64,000 bases of DNA from NCBI GenBank assembly GCA_947359465.1, contig OX375876.1, forward strand, positions 69,942,998 to 70,006,997, in the 5' to 3' direction. Below, in pieces: positions 34,871-47,159 of this stretch. Every line of letters starts with the position of its first letter. Position 1 is the stretch's first letter. This DNA comes from Metellina segmentata (Eukaryota; Arthropoda; Arachnida; Araneae; Tetragnathidae). A program made the position numbers and the translations under genes. Below the pieces are notes generated by a model that was given only the letters and a program-made list of their open reading frames with translations, did no database searches and had not been told where the DNA came from.

Positions 34871-35329
34871 TTGCTTTTGTGAATATTTTCTGTCATCACA
34901 ACTTTCATACGGGAACTATATATCTAGTAAAATGTTTAACTTACAGTGATAACATAAGGGACTATAGAAGAAACTGTACAAAGCACATATTAAAAAAATA
35001 ATGTATTTCGTATAAAGATAGTTTGTTTAAATTGTTATACATTATTATTTTCATTTATTGAAGAAATGGAGTTGCATATAAAAATGATGCATTTCACTGA
35101 AAGTGTTATGAGATTAATATATAAAATATATTAAAACATGTAACACAAAGTCTGTTAAGTCGTCCATATTATCTCATTATTTTTCAGTTTCTATTTATTT
35201 ATAATCTTATTACAAGCAGAATGTTTTAGATTTGAGCAGTTTTATCTTTCATGCAGTTAAATACTGGCATTGAACTAAAATTGGAAAATTTAAAAATATC
35301 GCTTTGTTCCAATGTGGTTATTAACCTTT
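34871..35329. other. AT-rich spacer
   Basis: Nothing recognised. Confidence 0.45.
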
Positions 35330-35660
35330 ACGCTGAGGCGCTTAGATTTTTTCAATCATATCACAGAACGGATTTTATCCTGATTCTCCGAGCCCCATAC
35401 CTAACTTGAGCGATAGGGCCGTGAGTGGCATTTACGACTGACGCTTTCCTTTCATAGTGTCGTTTGGCGTGAGAAGAGATTTCATCTGACGACCTTCTGC
35501 TTACCCCAAAGCGTTCACATCTCAACGTCGGCAGGGTAGGGGGACCAACGAACAAAAGAAGGGATCCTCTAGAAAGTCAGTCGCCGACAGCTCGTAAATA
35601 GGGATAGATGCCAGCGGTCACTTAAAAGGGGGGGTAACATCCACTGCTACCATGCCTCTG
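35330..35660. other. GC-rich island of unknown nature
   Basis: About 330 bp of distinctly GC-richer DNA with sharp edges in an AT-rich setting. The minus strand has a 64-codon frame (35361-35555: SSDEISSHAKRHYERKASVV...) of protein-like composition but no domain I can name. It could be a fragment of a repeat or an old coding relic. Confidence 0.35.
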
Positions 35661-38014
35661 GTGTAAGCAATATTTTAATGGCAACAAAAATCTATCTGCC
35701 GCATCGTAAAGGCCAAACATAAATTTTTAATCAATGTCAAGTACAAATTGTTGAAATAATTAAAATTAATATTCTACTATGTTCACCAAATTTAATTTAA
35801 ACAGTTTATGTTTTGCACTTGTTGTTGTTTTAGAAGAGATGAGAAACACCTCACAGCTAATTCAATTGAAATTATCTTATTTATTTGAGGAGAAAAGTTC
35901 TATCACACTGTATCAAAAAATCAGGTGTAAATATGTGATTTCATTTCCAATAAAACATGTTTATTTAAATTATTAATTCACGTTATGTGCTATCAATGCG
36001 TTCTTTCCTCCTAGCTAACTATGCAATTGGAATTGATTTTTATCGTTTTCCAGTTCATACTGATAAATATATTATTATATAATCGGATATTATGTGATTC
36101 ATTAGAAACTTTGACTTCAATTAAATGCTCAGAACTCAGGAAATCTTCAGAAATCAGCTACAACAAAAGATTCATATTTTCAAAGTGTTCCAACGGTAAT
36201 TAGTAGCAAGCACCTATCCGAAATAGAAGTACCATTTGACCTCACAAAGAATGCCATCCAAAACAAAGGATCTTAGATAAAACTTTTATCACAAGTATCA
36301 ATTGGACTTTCTGATGCCCCAAGTATGCGTTATAGAGAAGCTTAAGGGCCTCTTCTCTGTTGTCCCTGAAGACAAGTTGTCACACTAGAGTATTTTGAGT
36401 GATATACGACCACTAAGAACTCTGTGACACTCATTATCTTCAAATTAACTCCACAAACTTATTGTGTTGGGAAAGGATTTTAATGGCAGCCATCATTTGT
36501 ACAAGCTCTTGGAAAATGTTTAAAATCTCTTTTTGATTTAAATGAAATTCTACATCGAGTTTTTTATTGATTTGGACTACTGTTATATGCAGGCGTTGTT
36601 TTATTATTTATTTTATTATATTTATAAACCCTTCGCTGTGAAAATAAACTAAATTTCCGTAAAATAAAGAAAATATATAGTATGTTGCCATTTTTTAAAC
36701 CTATATATATATTTGGAACACTGTTAAGATAAATTGATTTACAAACTGGACTCAATTGATTATGAACAAAATATTCATCAACGGAATGCATAGAAAGTAT
36801 TAAATAAAATTGTTTAGGATTATTTTGCATTAGAAATCTTGTAGAATGCGATCTGAATGTGAATCATGCAGTAAGCAAATAATATTTGAATTTAAAATTC
36901 AAAATATACAAATTTGTGCTCATGTTTTAGTTAAAATCTAATTACTTTACTGGATATCATGTGGACGAATTAAAGTAGTTTATACGAACTAAAAGTTATT
37001 ATCTGTATAGTTCTTGACGTGCTGCGTATTTAAAAATTTTTTTAAACAATTTATTAACTACAAATTTTTACGTAATAAGTTAATTTCGTAATAGTATGCA
37101 TACAACGTCTTTGTAAAATTCCAATTTGATAAAAATAAATTAATCAGTATAAAACTTAAAATCCTTTTACTGTACAACAATAAACAGATTGCTAAATCCA
37201 ATTTCATTTAGGTTAGTGTGTTCCGTTGTTCAACGTATATTTTCCCCCACCCTTTGAAGGGGATTAAACTATGGAATATTGGTAACTAAAATAGATATAA
37301 CATTGTTATAAAATCATAAAATGTAAAGTCTAAAATTGAAAGGTTCCTTCCAAGAACCAGCTATATATATATATATATATATATATATCTCCTGCATATT
37401 AAAAAAATTCCTAGAAAAATAAAAATTCTGGTTGTTTTTCTTCTAAAATATGTGAGGTACCAAAGTTTTTTGTTTAGTTATTATTATATAAGCGTGCTAG
37501 TGTTAAATATGCTCTCATGTTTGTAATAACGTTTCAGATTACTAGTAAATATATTACTTAATAATGTAAAAATCGATTAGGTTGGCTTTTAAGAAAGTAA
37601 TTCTTAACTTTAAGGATTATGTATATTGTTTAAAGCAAAAAATACAATAACAGAATACATACGTCTTTCTTTTCAATGATTTTAATTTTGGTCAAAATTG
37701 TATTTGAAGATATTTATTAACCCACACACACATAGAAGATAGGGTCACAAGTATATATCCGTTCTGTTACCTGTACAATCTGAAACCCGTTTTGACTCTC
37801 TTGAGAAGTAGAACTTCTCTTATGAATCTTTGAACCACTAAATGAGACTACTTTGTCATTGTTTGTGTGGTATTGAAATGCAATCGTTCACAACTCTGAA
37901 GTTTCTTAAACTTAGGGGATTGATAATAAAATAACAAAAACTCAGGTAGTAGGAACGATATCTGAAAATTAATTTTTAAAAGTCCCTGTGAAGCAACAAA
38001 TGAAAAATTCATAT
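35661..38014. other. AT-rich spacer with a short (TA)n run
   Basis: Only a TA run at 37362-37388 and unrecognised short frames are visible. Confidence 0.45.
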
Positions 38015-38094
38015 AATTTGTCACATGATCAAATGTGTCACAAATTAAATTTGTCACATGATCAAATGTGTTATAAATTAAATTTGTCACATGA
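38015..38094. repeat. 33-bp tandem repeat, 2.4 units, each nearly palindromic
   Basis: The unit starts AATTTGTCACATGATCAAAT and ends GTGTCACAAATTA. It occurs at 38015-38047, 38048-38080 and partly at 38081-38094. The two halves of each unit are near inverted repeats (AATTTGT...ACAAATT). Confidence 0.9.
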
Positions 38095-38569
38095 ATATGT
38101 AATGTATAACTGTCTTGGATTAGTAACAAATCAGTATATGTGTAAATCGGGTTTTTTTTAACAAAATTATTAAGTATTAGTTATAAGATTGTTGGTCGGC
38201 TTTTTATAAAGAAAAGCCAGACATGACAAAAGGGCGCCTACCAATTTGTTTTCAGTCTAGCAAATTGTATATACACAAGAAAATTTATACTCATGCATAA
38301 ATGGAAATGCACCCATGATAGAGATACAGAAATCAAACCTCCTGCACCTGCACCTCAATAGTTTGCTGGCGCAATGGACAAACCCACTGTGGCATGGCGG
38401 TCCTATTGCATATAAAAGCAATAAGCACAAAACGGCAATTCGGAAAGTAATAAACAATGCGTTTAGTTTAGTTAGAAGAAGAAGAAGTTTGAAATAAAAA
38501 ATAAAAGCCAAAGTGACCTATAAAAAGTATTGAACATAAACATTTACTCTTAAAATCAATAGAAAGTTT
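38095..38569. other. Spacer, nothing recognised
   Basis: Two opposing short frames (38257-38511 minus and 38315-38497 plus) overlap and neither is recognisable. Confidence 0.4.
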
Positions 38570-39010
38570 AAGGGCATTCCATTTTTTAAAATTTTTCTTA
38601 CACTTCAAATACCCAGAGAGTATTTCACATATCTTACAGCCACCCTCCTTAATTAAGACAACGCGTAAGTAATTAATGATTTACTTTAAGTGTCTATGTT
38701 AAAACCTTTAAGCTGTACAATTAAAAACAAGTAAACGAAAAAGGGGCAAGGAGTTAAATTATAACTATTCGAAAACGAATTCTCAACATTCCATCCTTTA
38801 GATTTAGTTCTTTAAGAGAGGTTTTCTTTGCCGTCTTCTTTCACACTAAAGAATTCTAAAAGTCGTTGATTTACAAACTAAAAACCAATTAGAAAGTGTA
38901 ATGGTGACACGCTGGGAGGCAAGTCTGTCTTTTAATAAAGATTTATTACGCTTTAATTTTCGTGTGTCTGGTTTCTTGTCGTTTTAGCGTGAAAGAAATG
39001 GAACTTTTGG
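38570..39010. promoter_or_regulatory. Low-repeat stretch rich in homeodomain-type motifs; possible enhancer
   Basis: It contains CTTAATTAAG, GTAATTAATGATTTAC, CCAATTAG and TTTATTACG within about 330 bp and has no repeat ends or coding frame. These cores resemble homeodomain sites, but such AT-rich motifs are also frequent by chance here. Confidence 0.2.
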
Positions 39011-39989
39011 CAGTAAAGCTACCTAAGTGATTCAAAGGCTTACTTTGAAGAACAAAGATTTGTTATATACTTTGTTATGCAACTTGCGGTCTCAGAACAT
39101 AAAATAAAGGTGATAGTTATATACATTGAAGGTGACTGACTTATCGAATACTGTGACCCTAACTCACACAGATTTCTTACGCAAAAGCGAAATGAGATAA
39201 TATATTTGATGAACATGTTTTGTTGTTTCACAGCGAAGATAATTTTTCGTACTTTCATTCTATAATTTGTTTCTATTGTTTTGTGATTTTAATGTACATT
39301 AAGCTGACACTTGCATGAATTTAAGATGGAACTAAGATAGGGAATAGCGTTTACTTTATGATGCGAATATCATAAATATATTGTCTGAAATAATAAGTAA
39401 TAAGTATAAATAAGTACACATATTTTTATTGAGTTCAGATATTAAGTATGATTTAATTAGTTCTAGTGCAGCAAAACGTGAGTCATAAACAAGCTGAACT
39501 AAAGCAAACACTAAATTATACCTCCATTTTTTTATTATAGTTTTAATGACCTGGCATGACTATGTTGTGTGTATAACTGGTATAGAAATAATAGCGCTTG
39601 TCTGCCACACAGTTGGTCACTGGTTGGAATCTCTGTTTGAAAGCAAATGGATGTTTTCATTGTTCTTGTTAGGATTAACTGTGCTCGGTCATTTGATGCT
39701 CCGTCACAAGTAACCGTCAATTTGCCTCTTGTAGTACCAAATGCCTAATGGTCAAGTGTGTTTATATTTATTTATAGTTTTTAATGTTTATAGTTTCGCG
39801 TTCTGAAACCATCTGTAGATAATAGTTGAATTTTTTTTATCCTTCCCTCTTTTACACAGTAATTTAATAAAAAGTTATGAAAAAAGTTATGAATGAGACA
39901 TCTTATAGAATAAATTAATTTTCAATTATATACTTGAGATCACAGTAGGTGTTAAGTTTCGATAAAAAGAATGGTAGTGAGAGAAGTGC
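39011..39989. other. AT-rich spacer
   Basis: Nothing recognised. Confidence 0.45.
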
Positions 39990-40630
39990 CGTAAAGCTTT
40001 ACGAGATTGTTTAATTACTGCAATCGTAAGAAGCAACAACCACTAACAACAACTTTCATTTTTCGATTGGCTGAAATCCCTTCTCTATCACCCTTTTCAC
40101 GCCTAAACATTCTGTAAAAGCTTTATCATCAAAACCACTGAATAATAATTCAAAAATGTGAGACACACCGAATATCCAGACTCTAAAGACTAAAGAATAA
40201 ATGCACAAAACATGTCTTATTTCGACATAATTCATGAAACAAATCGCTCATGTTGTCAAATAGTGAGACCAGGATTTTAAAGTAGTTGTTGATTTTCCGA
40301 AAAAAGAAAGCTACAAGTTTAAGTATAGATTTATGAGATTGTTGCAGACCTCAACATAAGAAACATCAACCATTAAAGAATTGATCGTTTCTATTTTGGA
40401 GTGAGTTCGCTAGAACTCCTACGCTAACAACATTCTAACACTCAGACATTCTGTAAGGCCTTTAACATTGACATTACTCTACTGAATAACAATAACATAA
40501 ATGTGAGACACGGAATGTCCTTACGCTAATGCCCAAAGAATAAATTTACAACATAGTTCTTGTTTCGAGATAATTTATGAAATAAATCTCTTAGGATGTC
40601 AAATACCGAAAGCAGGATTTTCCTCTAAAT
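39990..40630 (+). repeat. Degenerate tandem duplication, period about 332 bp
   Basis: Landmarks occur twice in the same order: GAGATTGTT (40003 and 40335), ACATTCTGTAA (about 40110 and 40446), AATGTGAGACAC (about 40154 and 40501), AAGAATAAAT and TGTCAAATA (about 40255 and 40597), then a GACCAGGATTTT or AAGCAGGATTTT phrase. No coding capacity. Confidence 0.75.
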
Positions 40631-40968
40631 CTCAGTCGCTCAATCCTGTTATGCTTACTCATATGCGTGCACAGAGAGGCAGATATTGATTGATTATCTC
40701 TAGATAACTGAACGTCTAACGGCCTCTCTTGCATTATTTGGTGTGAGACATTCATATTGAATATACATTATGCATTGTGTATTTCATTATTCAGACGGAA
40801 GATTATCTAGGCATGCAAGACTTTGTAGATGATGGTAGATAGTTCATGGATAAGTACGCTTTAAAATAAAATAGCTTATCATAAGTTTCTGTTTTTAAAG
40901 GATTGTCAGCTATTGTTAGGAGTAGAAGTTCTGATGGAAAATATTTTTGTTCAAATTTTATCAAAGTA
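40631..40968. other. AT-rich spacer
   Basis: Nothing recognised. It ends with the A at 40968 that abuts the Helitron. Confidence 0.45.
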
Positions 40969-41477
40969 CTAGCAAAATACCCGACCTTACTCGGTTTGAA
41001 TTGGTTTACTCTAGATTGAAGAGATAATCAAAATATATAATGACTTACGTTTTTTGTAGAGTAAAAATTTATTTTAACACCTTTCGCCATCTTTATATTT
41101 TCTACAACTTACTTTGGACACAAATCCTACACATGCATATCCATTCATGTAATACATTTCACATACATCGCACAATTGCTGTATGACAAAGCTACAAAAT
41201 GACGAAAGGTGATACTAAGGTTACTACTATAAAAGACGATTTTGAGGGAGATTTGGAATTCCCTTTCTTAAGTTCTTTTCATGTTCAACTCAATTAATTA
41301 AAATTACGATTTACGGCGAGTGCTCTCGCACTCATAGTCAACAAAACAATATTTTTTTACTTGTGGCACTCTTGCCACCGGTATGCGACATTGTGAAATT
41401 TTGCAATCTTCTCCTGTCATTATAACAACGAATTTTTTAATGTTGGAAAACGTACCAGTTTGGATTAATAAACATTA

Positions 41478-42127
41478 CTAGGGGGCCCGCCCCCTGCTCG
41501 CTAACGCTCGCCAACCCCCAGAGGATTGCTTCGCAGTCCTCATTGGTTCGCTGCGCGAACCGATGCTCGCTTCGCTCGCATCAATGAAGACATGTGTCAT
41601 AGCAGAAGGAATTGTTTACAAAATATGATATTCCAAAAAAATATTTTTCAAATCTAAATTTTATGCTGTTTTTCAGAAAAGATATTTACAGTCCCTCTGA
41701 AATCAGAATTCAAATGGAAACTTTGAGCAAATTTTGACTCGAAATGTGAGCGTTGATTTGGAAATTGAAAACCCAGCATGTTGGTTGTGTGTACATTTAC
41801 CCAGCACTCGAGCCACCCACGCTTTTTCATTGAGTTTGTTGTCGAAAGTTGTAATGCAAGCAGTGTTGAACTATAATAGTTTGCCTCGAAACGGACCTTA
41901 TTTTTAAATGACCCTGAAAAGATCCTCCGTTTTCTTTGATTTCTATTATTTACTGCAACAGCTCTACTAAAATTCTTTTTTTTTTCAATAAAATTTCATC
42001 CGATTACGCTATAAATTCAATTGAAGCGCGAGGCTTTGGGATAAACAAAGAATCGTACAATGTTGCCAAAACGCGAAAACAAATAACGTCTTTTTTGCGT
42101 GCCACGTAAGAGAATTATATATATAGA
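41478..42127 (-). mobile_element. Helitron family 2, copy 1 (650 bp), nested in Helitron family 1
   Basis: Minus-strand start TCTATATATATAATTCTC and end AGGGGGCGGGCCCCCTAG, where a 7-bp-stem hairpin runs directly into CTAG. It lies between A (41477) and T (42128). The uninterrupted family 1 copy at 5404-7040 has CATTATTATTC at this point, which shows the empty target CATTA/TTATTC. The 3' 100 bp are unusually GC-rich and contain three more hairpins (see 41484-41585). No protein is encoded. Confidence 0.85.
41484..41585. repeat. GC-rich multi-hairpin module at the Helitron family 2 3' end
   Basis: Successive inverted repeats: AGGATTGC..GCAGTCCT, GGTTCG..CGAACC and GATGC..GCATC with inner CGCTTCGCTCG. 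The second copy (61558-61660) preserves the first two, and its first stem is perfect (AGGATTGC/GCAATCCT). The folds are conserved between copies. Confidence 0.7.
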
Positions 42128-43276
42128 TTATTCTTTCAATAACGGCATTATTCTTTCAATAATGGCATAACTACACTTAAAATTTACTGAAAATTTATAC
42201 TGACTTACCTAACATTTTTAAGTCTAATACTTTGTGGTGCTGTTGCGTGTGATGAGAAGGAAAACACATTTATTAAAATAATAAATATTTAAAACAGGAA
42301 ACAGCGAAGTAAAACAAAATAAAAGTTGTCGCAAAAAATGTTTCTAAAGATATTAATTTGTGATTCAATTTTATCTCTTGATCTCGCACAGTTGCCACAA
42401 CTTACAACTAAAAGTGTACACAATTTAGAATTGTGAAATTAATTCAGAGCGAAAGAACCAGAAAAAATATCACTACTCGCGCGATCTTGTTCATTCTCGT
42501 TTCATTGAAAAATATCGTCTGTCCCAAATATTCGGAAATCGTTTTCATTGCGCAAAGAATACAAATAAGACTGGAAATAAATGAAGAATAAAAGATGAAA
42601 TTCCATAAAAAAAAAAAAAACATTTTTGAAGAATAATTACTTTTTCAGCAGTACTGGTAAAGCAATCGAAGTAATCGTAATATTCAATAGACATTCCAAT
42701 TTTTCTAAAACTACCAAACTATGGTTGATTTAAGTATACTTACTCAGGTGTTTTAGCATGAAACTCAACTAAATATAACAATAAAGAAATGTTTAATATT
42801 GCATTAACTAAACTAATAGATAATGTATAAAATAAAATACAATGCAATCAAATATCTGGAATACAATTCATGTGATGTCTACACAAACACAAAATCGAGC
42901 ATAGAACAGAAAGACGGACAGACAGACTTTCGCAACCAATGCCCCTCACTAAATGAAGATAATTACTCACTGTATGCAAATTTTCATGAAAATATCTTAA
43001 ACCGCGTGGACGTGTATAGTGCACAACATACATACAGACAGACAGACGGACAGACAGACAGACACCAAACGAGAAAAGGGCGGATTCGGCATCAGAAGGG
43101 TCCAAAACGGATAGAAAACTTGAAATGGGTCGAAAATATTGAATGTACAAACAAACACTCCATTTTTATTTATATAGATTCGATGAATGAGATAATTTGT
43201 GGATCAAAGTTGTTCGCCTCACTATTGTATCCTGCCCACAATTCTGTGTCTACACATTGCAAAATGAAGATTCCTA

Positions 43277-43279
<3 letters not shown>

Positions 43280-43358
<79 letters not shown>
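43280..43358. repeat. (TA)n microsatellite
   Basis: About 79 bp of alternating TA about 100 bp beyond the Helitron end. All YI-repeat frames here are artefacts. Confidence 0.98.
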
Positions 43359-43363
<5 letters not shown>

Positions 43364-43954
43364 TATTTTTAGCTTCCGTACCACAGATACAGACCATTGA
43401 TTATTGTATATCACTGAATACCAAGCAGATATCAAGTAATTACAGTTAGTGATCATATTATTATAACAACATTTAAAAATGAACAATTTTACATTTCAAC
43501 CAGTCACTCTTAAAAAGAAAATCTAGTTACAATGAGTCATTTGTATTCTTTATCACATGCTTTCATCAACAAGTTTTAAATAAACAGTTGGCATCAATGT
43601 TGGTTTCACAATCTGTTACACATCCGAAATCCATTTTTACCAAAAACTTTGAAAATCACTTTTTTGCACTGTGGTTCTAATCACTTGATCACTCATTGTA
43701 ACATAAATATTGAAATATACAAGTGATTGATAATAACCTAAGGGTTTCGCCGTTGGATATTTTAAAGACACATTGAATTTGCATCCTGGTTTAGTTCTCT
43801 TCTTAAGATAATTTTTCGAAAAAAGTCCCTGATATCTGATGAACTCTACGACAGTTATAATTCCTCTTACAAATGTAGTGCTAATCATCAAGTGAGAAAA
43901 TTAAAGCATTGAAACCTATTTCAAGATTAGTGTTTCAAAGGAATGCTTATAGTT
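43359..43954. other. AT-rich spacer
   Basis: The 84-codon minus frame at 43637-43891 is unrecognised. Confidence 0.4.
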
Positions 43955-44165
43955 CTAACATTCCAAGTAGTTTCACCCAAATATCTCGGCCATCGATATC
44001 TGACCAAATTTACTAAAGACAAGATATATCCGATCCGATAAGACATCGTCAATTTTTTGCTGATAAGGAAATCAAGATCTGGTCACATTTTTTTTTTCAT
44101 TGACGAGATATCTCGTCCATGAGGATGTCGAGATGACGTGTCAAAACAACCATCACACAGGGGGT
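43955..44165. mobile_element. Family P MITE, copy 2
   Basis: It has the left-end-like phrase CTAACATTCCAAGTAGTT, then ATATCTCGGCC, AAGATCTGGTCACATTTT, GACGAGATATCTCGTC (a perfect 16-bp palindrome at about 44103-44118) and AAAACAACCATCACACAGGG, then GGTTA. The order and motifs match 23733-24208. The flanking TTAA is decayed. Confidence 0.6.
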
Positions 44166-44314
44166 TATCATTACTTTTTGTCTAAATCTTTAAATTTAAT
44201 GATACAATTTATCCCTTAATATTATGTAACCCCCTCTACACCAATCTAATGGAGAATTTCGCTAGCATACTTAGGACAGTTGCATATAGCTTTTAGTCAT
44301 GTAAACGACTGTAT

Positions 44315-44374
44315 CTTTATTAATCCTTAAACCAGTTATAGATATATCCAAGACTGGTTTAAGGATTAATTAAG
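44315..44374. repeat. Hairpin: 16-bp perfect inverted repeat with 18-bp loop
   Basis: TTAATCCTTAAACCAG (44320-44335) pairs perfectly with CTGGTTTAAGGATTAA (44354-44369). With one mismatch the stem extends to about 22 bp. It could be a terminator-like hairpin, a short foldback element or a small-RNA precursor. Nothing nearby indicates which. Confidence 0.9.
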
Positions 44375-46298
44375 AATGGTATTAATTCAACCTTTCCAGT
44401 TAGTAGATTCGATATCTGTTATTTGGCACTATTCAAAAAGAGCTAGTATGAAGCCGTCATGCATGAGGCATCTCAGGTTAAATTGAGATGTTTATAGAGA
44501 AATGCAACATACGTAAACTTATATGAAATTGTTGGGCACTTACTCCATACATTTGGGATAAGATTTGGGAAAGAAAAGTTTCAGAAAGAGGTTTTAGGTC
44601 AATAATGATGTAGCAGATCCGCCCATAACACTTGCACAAAACATTCTTACTTGCAAGTATCAATCTTGATAACTGTGTCGTTACTCTTATTTACCATATT
44701 TAAATTTAATTTTGATTAATATAAGCGTTGAAATGAGCGTTTCATACGGCAAAATGAAATAAAATTAATCAAAAGTATAAATCGACATCTAGCTTACATT
44801 CTTTAAAAGTACATCAGTAGTGTTCACTCATATTTTTAATAAAGTGCATAACAAAACATCTGTCATGTTACCATAATTTACTTCTGAGCATCAACTTCAA
44901 CTAAATTTCATTCACTTATTCAAAGCCTGTATTGGAATATTTTATTTCTAAACCTAGTTTTGGGGTTGCTCAGATTTTCGTCTTTGCGTTAATTTCTGTC
45001 TTCCGGATTTCTCATTGCATTCTGAAATCAGACTGCTAAAGAATTTCATTAGACCGGAGACAGATCTCCCTTGCAATTCAAGCAATATTATACAGATCCT
45101 AGCTCACACACAAATTAAGCATACTTAAACTTTTCCTCAAAATTGGAGAATTAATCTCTTAACGATTGGTTTTTTATTGTTACTATTCGTTTGATTCCAT
45201 TTACCGATGTACGCATAATGTCGATTTATGTGCCAGTACGTTATTGAAATATGCATGTAGATAATAAAAAATTACAACAGTTTTCACTACTGACATTGTT
45301 GAATACCCATTATTATTAATTGAGTATCGGTGAATTTCTTGTTCAAACTGAAGTTACTTGATATCTAAAGCTTTTAATATAATAAATATGTTACTGATGC
45401 AACGACATATAAATAATTCCAAATGAAAGTAGAAAAAATGTATTATAATTTGATCGAGATTTCTTGATGAAATAAAAAGTTATTGCTATAGCGCATGCAA
45501 AAATAATTTAAAAAACTCTTTTCGTCAAAAGCAACTGAAAAATCAAACAATGTTTTTAGTTTATAAAATTTCGAGTTTACATCGAGAACTGTAAATCTTC
45601 ATTGCCAATCTATAAGCGTTAAAATGTTGATCATTAACTTTTAGAAACTAAAATTGCACTAGGTATTTATTAGAGTACATATTTCTGTTTTGGAAAATTT
45701 TTGCTCCTCTAATTGTTCTGTCCATTAGTGTTCTGTGCTTCTTATTAGATATAAACAGGATCGAATACTTGGTATTCGAGTACTTTCAAGTATCGAATAA
45801 GCATTGAAATACTTATGCAAATAAATTATGAATTGAAATTAAGGCTCATCCATCTGCGGTATAAGACTAATGTATAAAAATAACACTTTCTTTTGAATTT
45901 ACCAGCATTTCCGTTAGTTGACATTATGGATCTAAAACCGAAGTGCAAGAGCTAAGTATTCAAGTTCTTTGATAGTTGAAAACTTTGGATGAATGCTTAG
46001 GTAATTGAATACCTCGGATGATTCATTTGGTATCTGAGTAGTTTGGTGTTGGAATACTTTCAATGAATTGCATTAAATTTACACAATTTTCTGAACTATA
46101 TTAGAATGCAGCTAGAAAGAATCGAGCACTACGAATACTTTAAAGTATTGAGCACATGAGTACTTTTTATCCAAATACCTCCATCTCTATCTTTTATATC
46201 GAGATGTGAATAAAAGTACGTGTATGATACACTGTATCCATAAATACATAAGTCATACCCATTCTAGAGTTACATTTTTGGAAATACCTGGGAAATGT
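44375..46298. other. AT-rich spacer
   Basis: From about 45750 to 46180 phrases such as GAGTACTT, GAATACTT, AAGTATTGA and TTTGGATGA recur, suggesting a decayed short tandem repeat. No gene is recognisable. Confidence 0.45.
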
Positions 46299-46326
46299 AC
46301 TGTGGATTCTACATATGACCGTTTTC

Positions 46327-46368
<42 letters not shown>

Positions 46369-46396
46369 GAAAACGGTCATATGTAGAATCCACAGT
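46299..46396. repeat. Perfect 98-bp palindrome with a TA core
   Basis: ACTGTGGATTCTACATATGA at the left continues through CCGTTTTCATA and a (TA)n centre to the exact reverse complement, ending ...GAATCCACAGT. There is no mismatch in the arms. The arms without the TA centre are about 31 bp each. It resembles a foldback MITE or a recently formed palindrome. Confidence 0.95.
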
Positions 46397-46489
46397 CAAA
46401 TGAATTTCATGTAGTCTGAGTCTGATTGAATGACAAACTGTATTACAGGTAATGAAATACTAACAAGCAGTTTTAATCAAATCGGTAAT

Positions 46490-46704
46490 GCGTAAAACTC
46501 AACGATTTTGTTAATGACACGGTATCTCGTCATCAAGAATGCCTATCGAATTCCCAATGATGATATAAATATTGCTGTTTCTGATGCTGACAATATCAAG
46601 ATCAGGTCAAATTTTTCTAATGGCGAGATATTTTGTTCACTTAGTACTGATTCGTTTTGTTATTGATTAGATAACTCGTCGAAACAACTACCAGGAGAGA
46701 TAAA
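46490..46704. mobile_element. Family P MITE, copy 3 (fragment)
   Basis: It contains GACACGGTATCTCGTCATCA, ATATCAAGATCAGGTCAAAT and TAATGGCGAGATATTTTG, then ACTCGTCGAAACAACTACCA and GGAGAGAT at the right end. The motif order is that of copies 1 and 2. The left terminus is not identifiable. Confidence 0.5.
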
Positions 46705-47159
46705 TCACAAATTTTATACCTACAATTTGTTACCTATCGAATTCCATGCAAACAGTATAACTTAAAATGAATAATAAAAATTACTTGAAGACTTTTGCAA
46801 ATATAACAAATACATGCAGTTTTTTTTATCGGAAACCTAAATCTTAAAAATAACATAAAAGGGCTGGAAAGTTAACATTTCATCGAATTTGACTAGCACT
46901 GTGAAAGAGAAGTATGAAAATTTATTTATTTTCTATTCTTGAAAAAAGTAATAAATAAAGCCATTTGAATATGTAAACGACAAACAAAAGAAAAAGCAAC
47001 TTTTATACGAAAAAACTCGTCATAAAAATAACTTGAATACAACTCGACATTAAATAATTCACCTCTTTTGAAGTTTTCGCCATGAAAGGAATAGATAATA
47101 TTTACATTTCACATTTCAAACTTACAGGCCAAACTACTTCGCAACTGTTACAAATTCCA
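46705..47159. other. AT-rich spacer
   Basis: Nothing recognised. Confidence 0.45.

Larger units (their letters stand above)
40969..43178 (-). mobile_element. Helitron family 1, copy 2, carrying a nested Helitron
   Basis: This is the inverted relative of 5404-7040. On the minus strand it starts TCTATATAAATAAAAATGG (end at 43178) and finishes with the ACCGAG...CGGGTATTTTGCTAG hairpin/CTAG terminus at 40969. It is flanked by A and T. Its length of 2210 bp equals a copy of about 1.56 kb plus the 650-bp insertion at 41478-42127. The frames at 42823-43359 and 42848-43150 lie in the CTGT-containing part and the following TA run, and are not genes. Confidence 0.85.

Noticed and set aside
38015..38094. 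Short direct repeats with palindromic character as a CRISPR array
   Set aside because: The units are contiguous with no unique spacers, and the context is eukaryotic.
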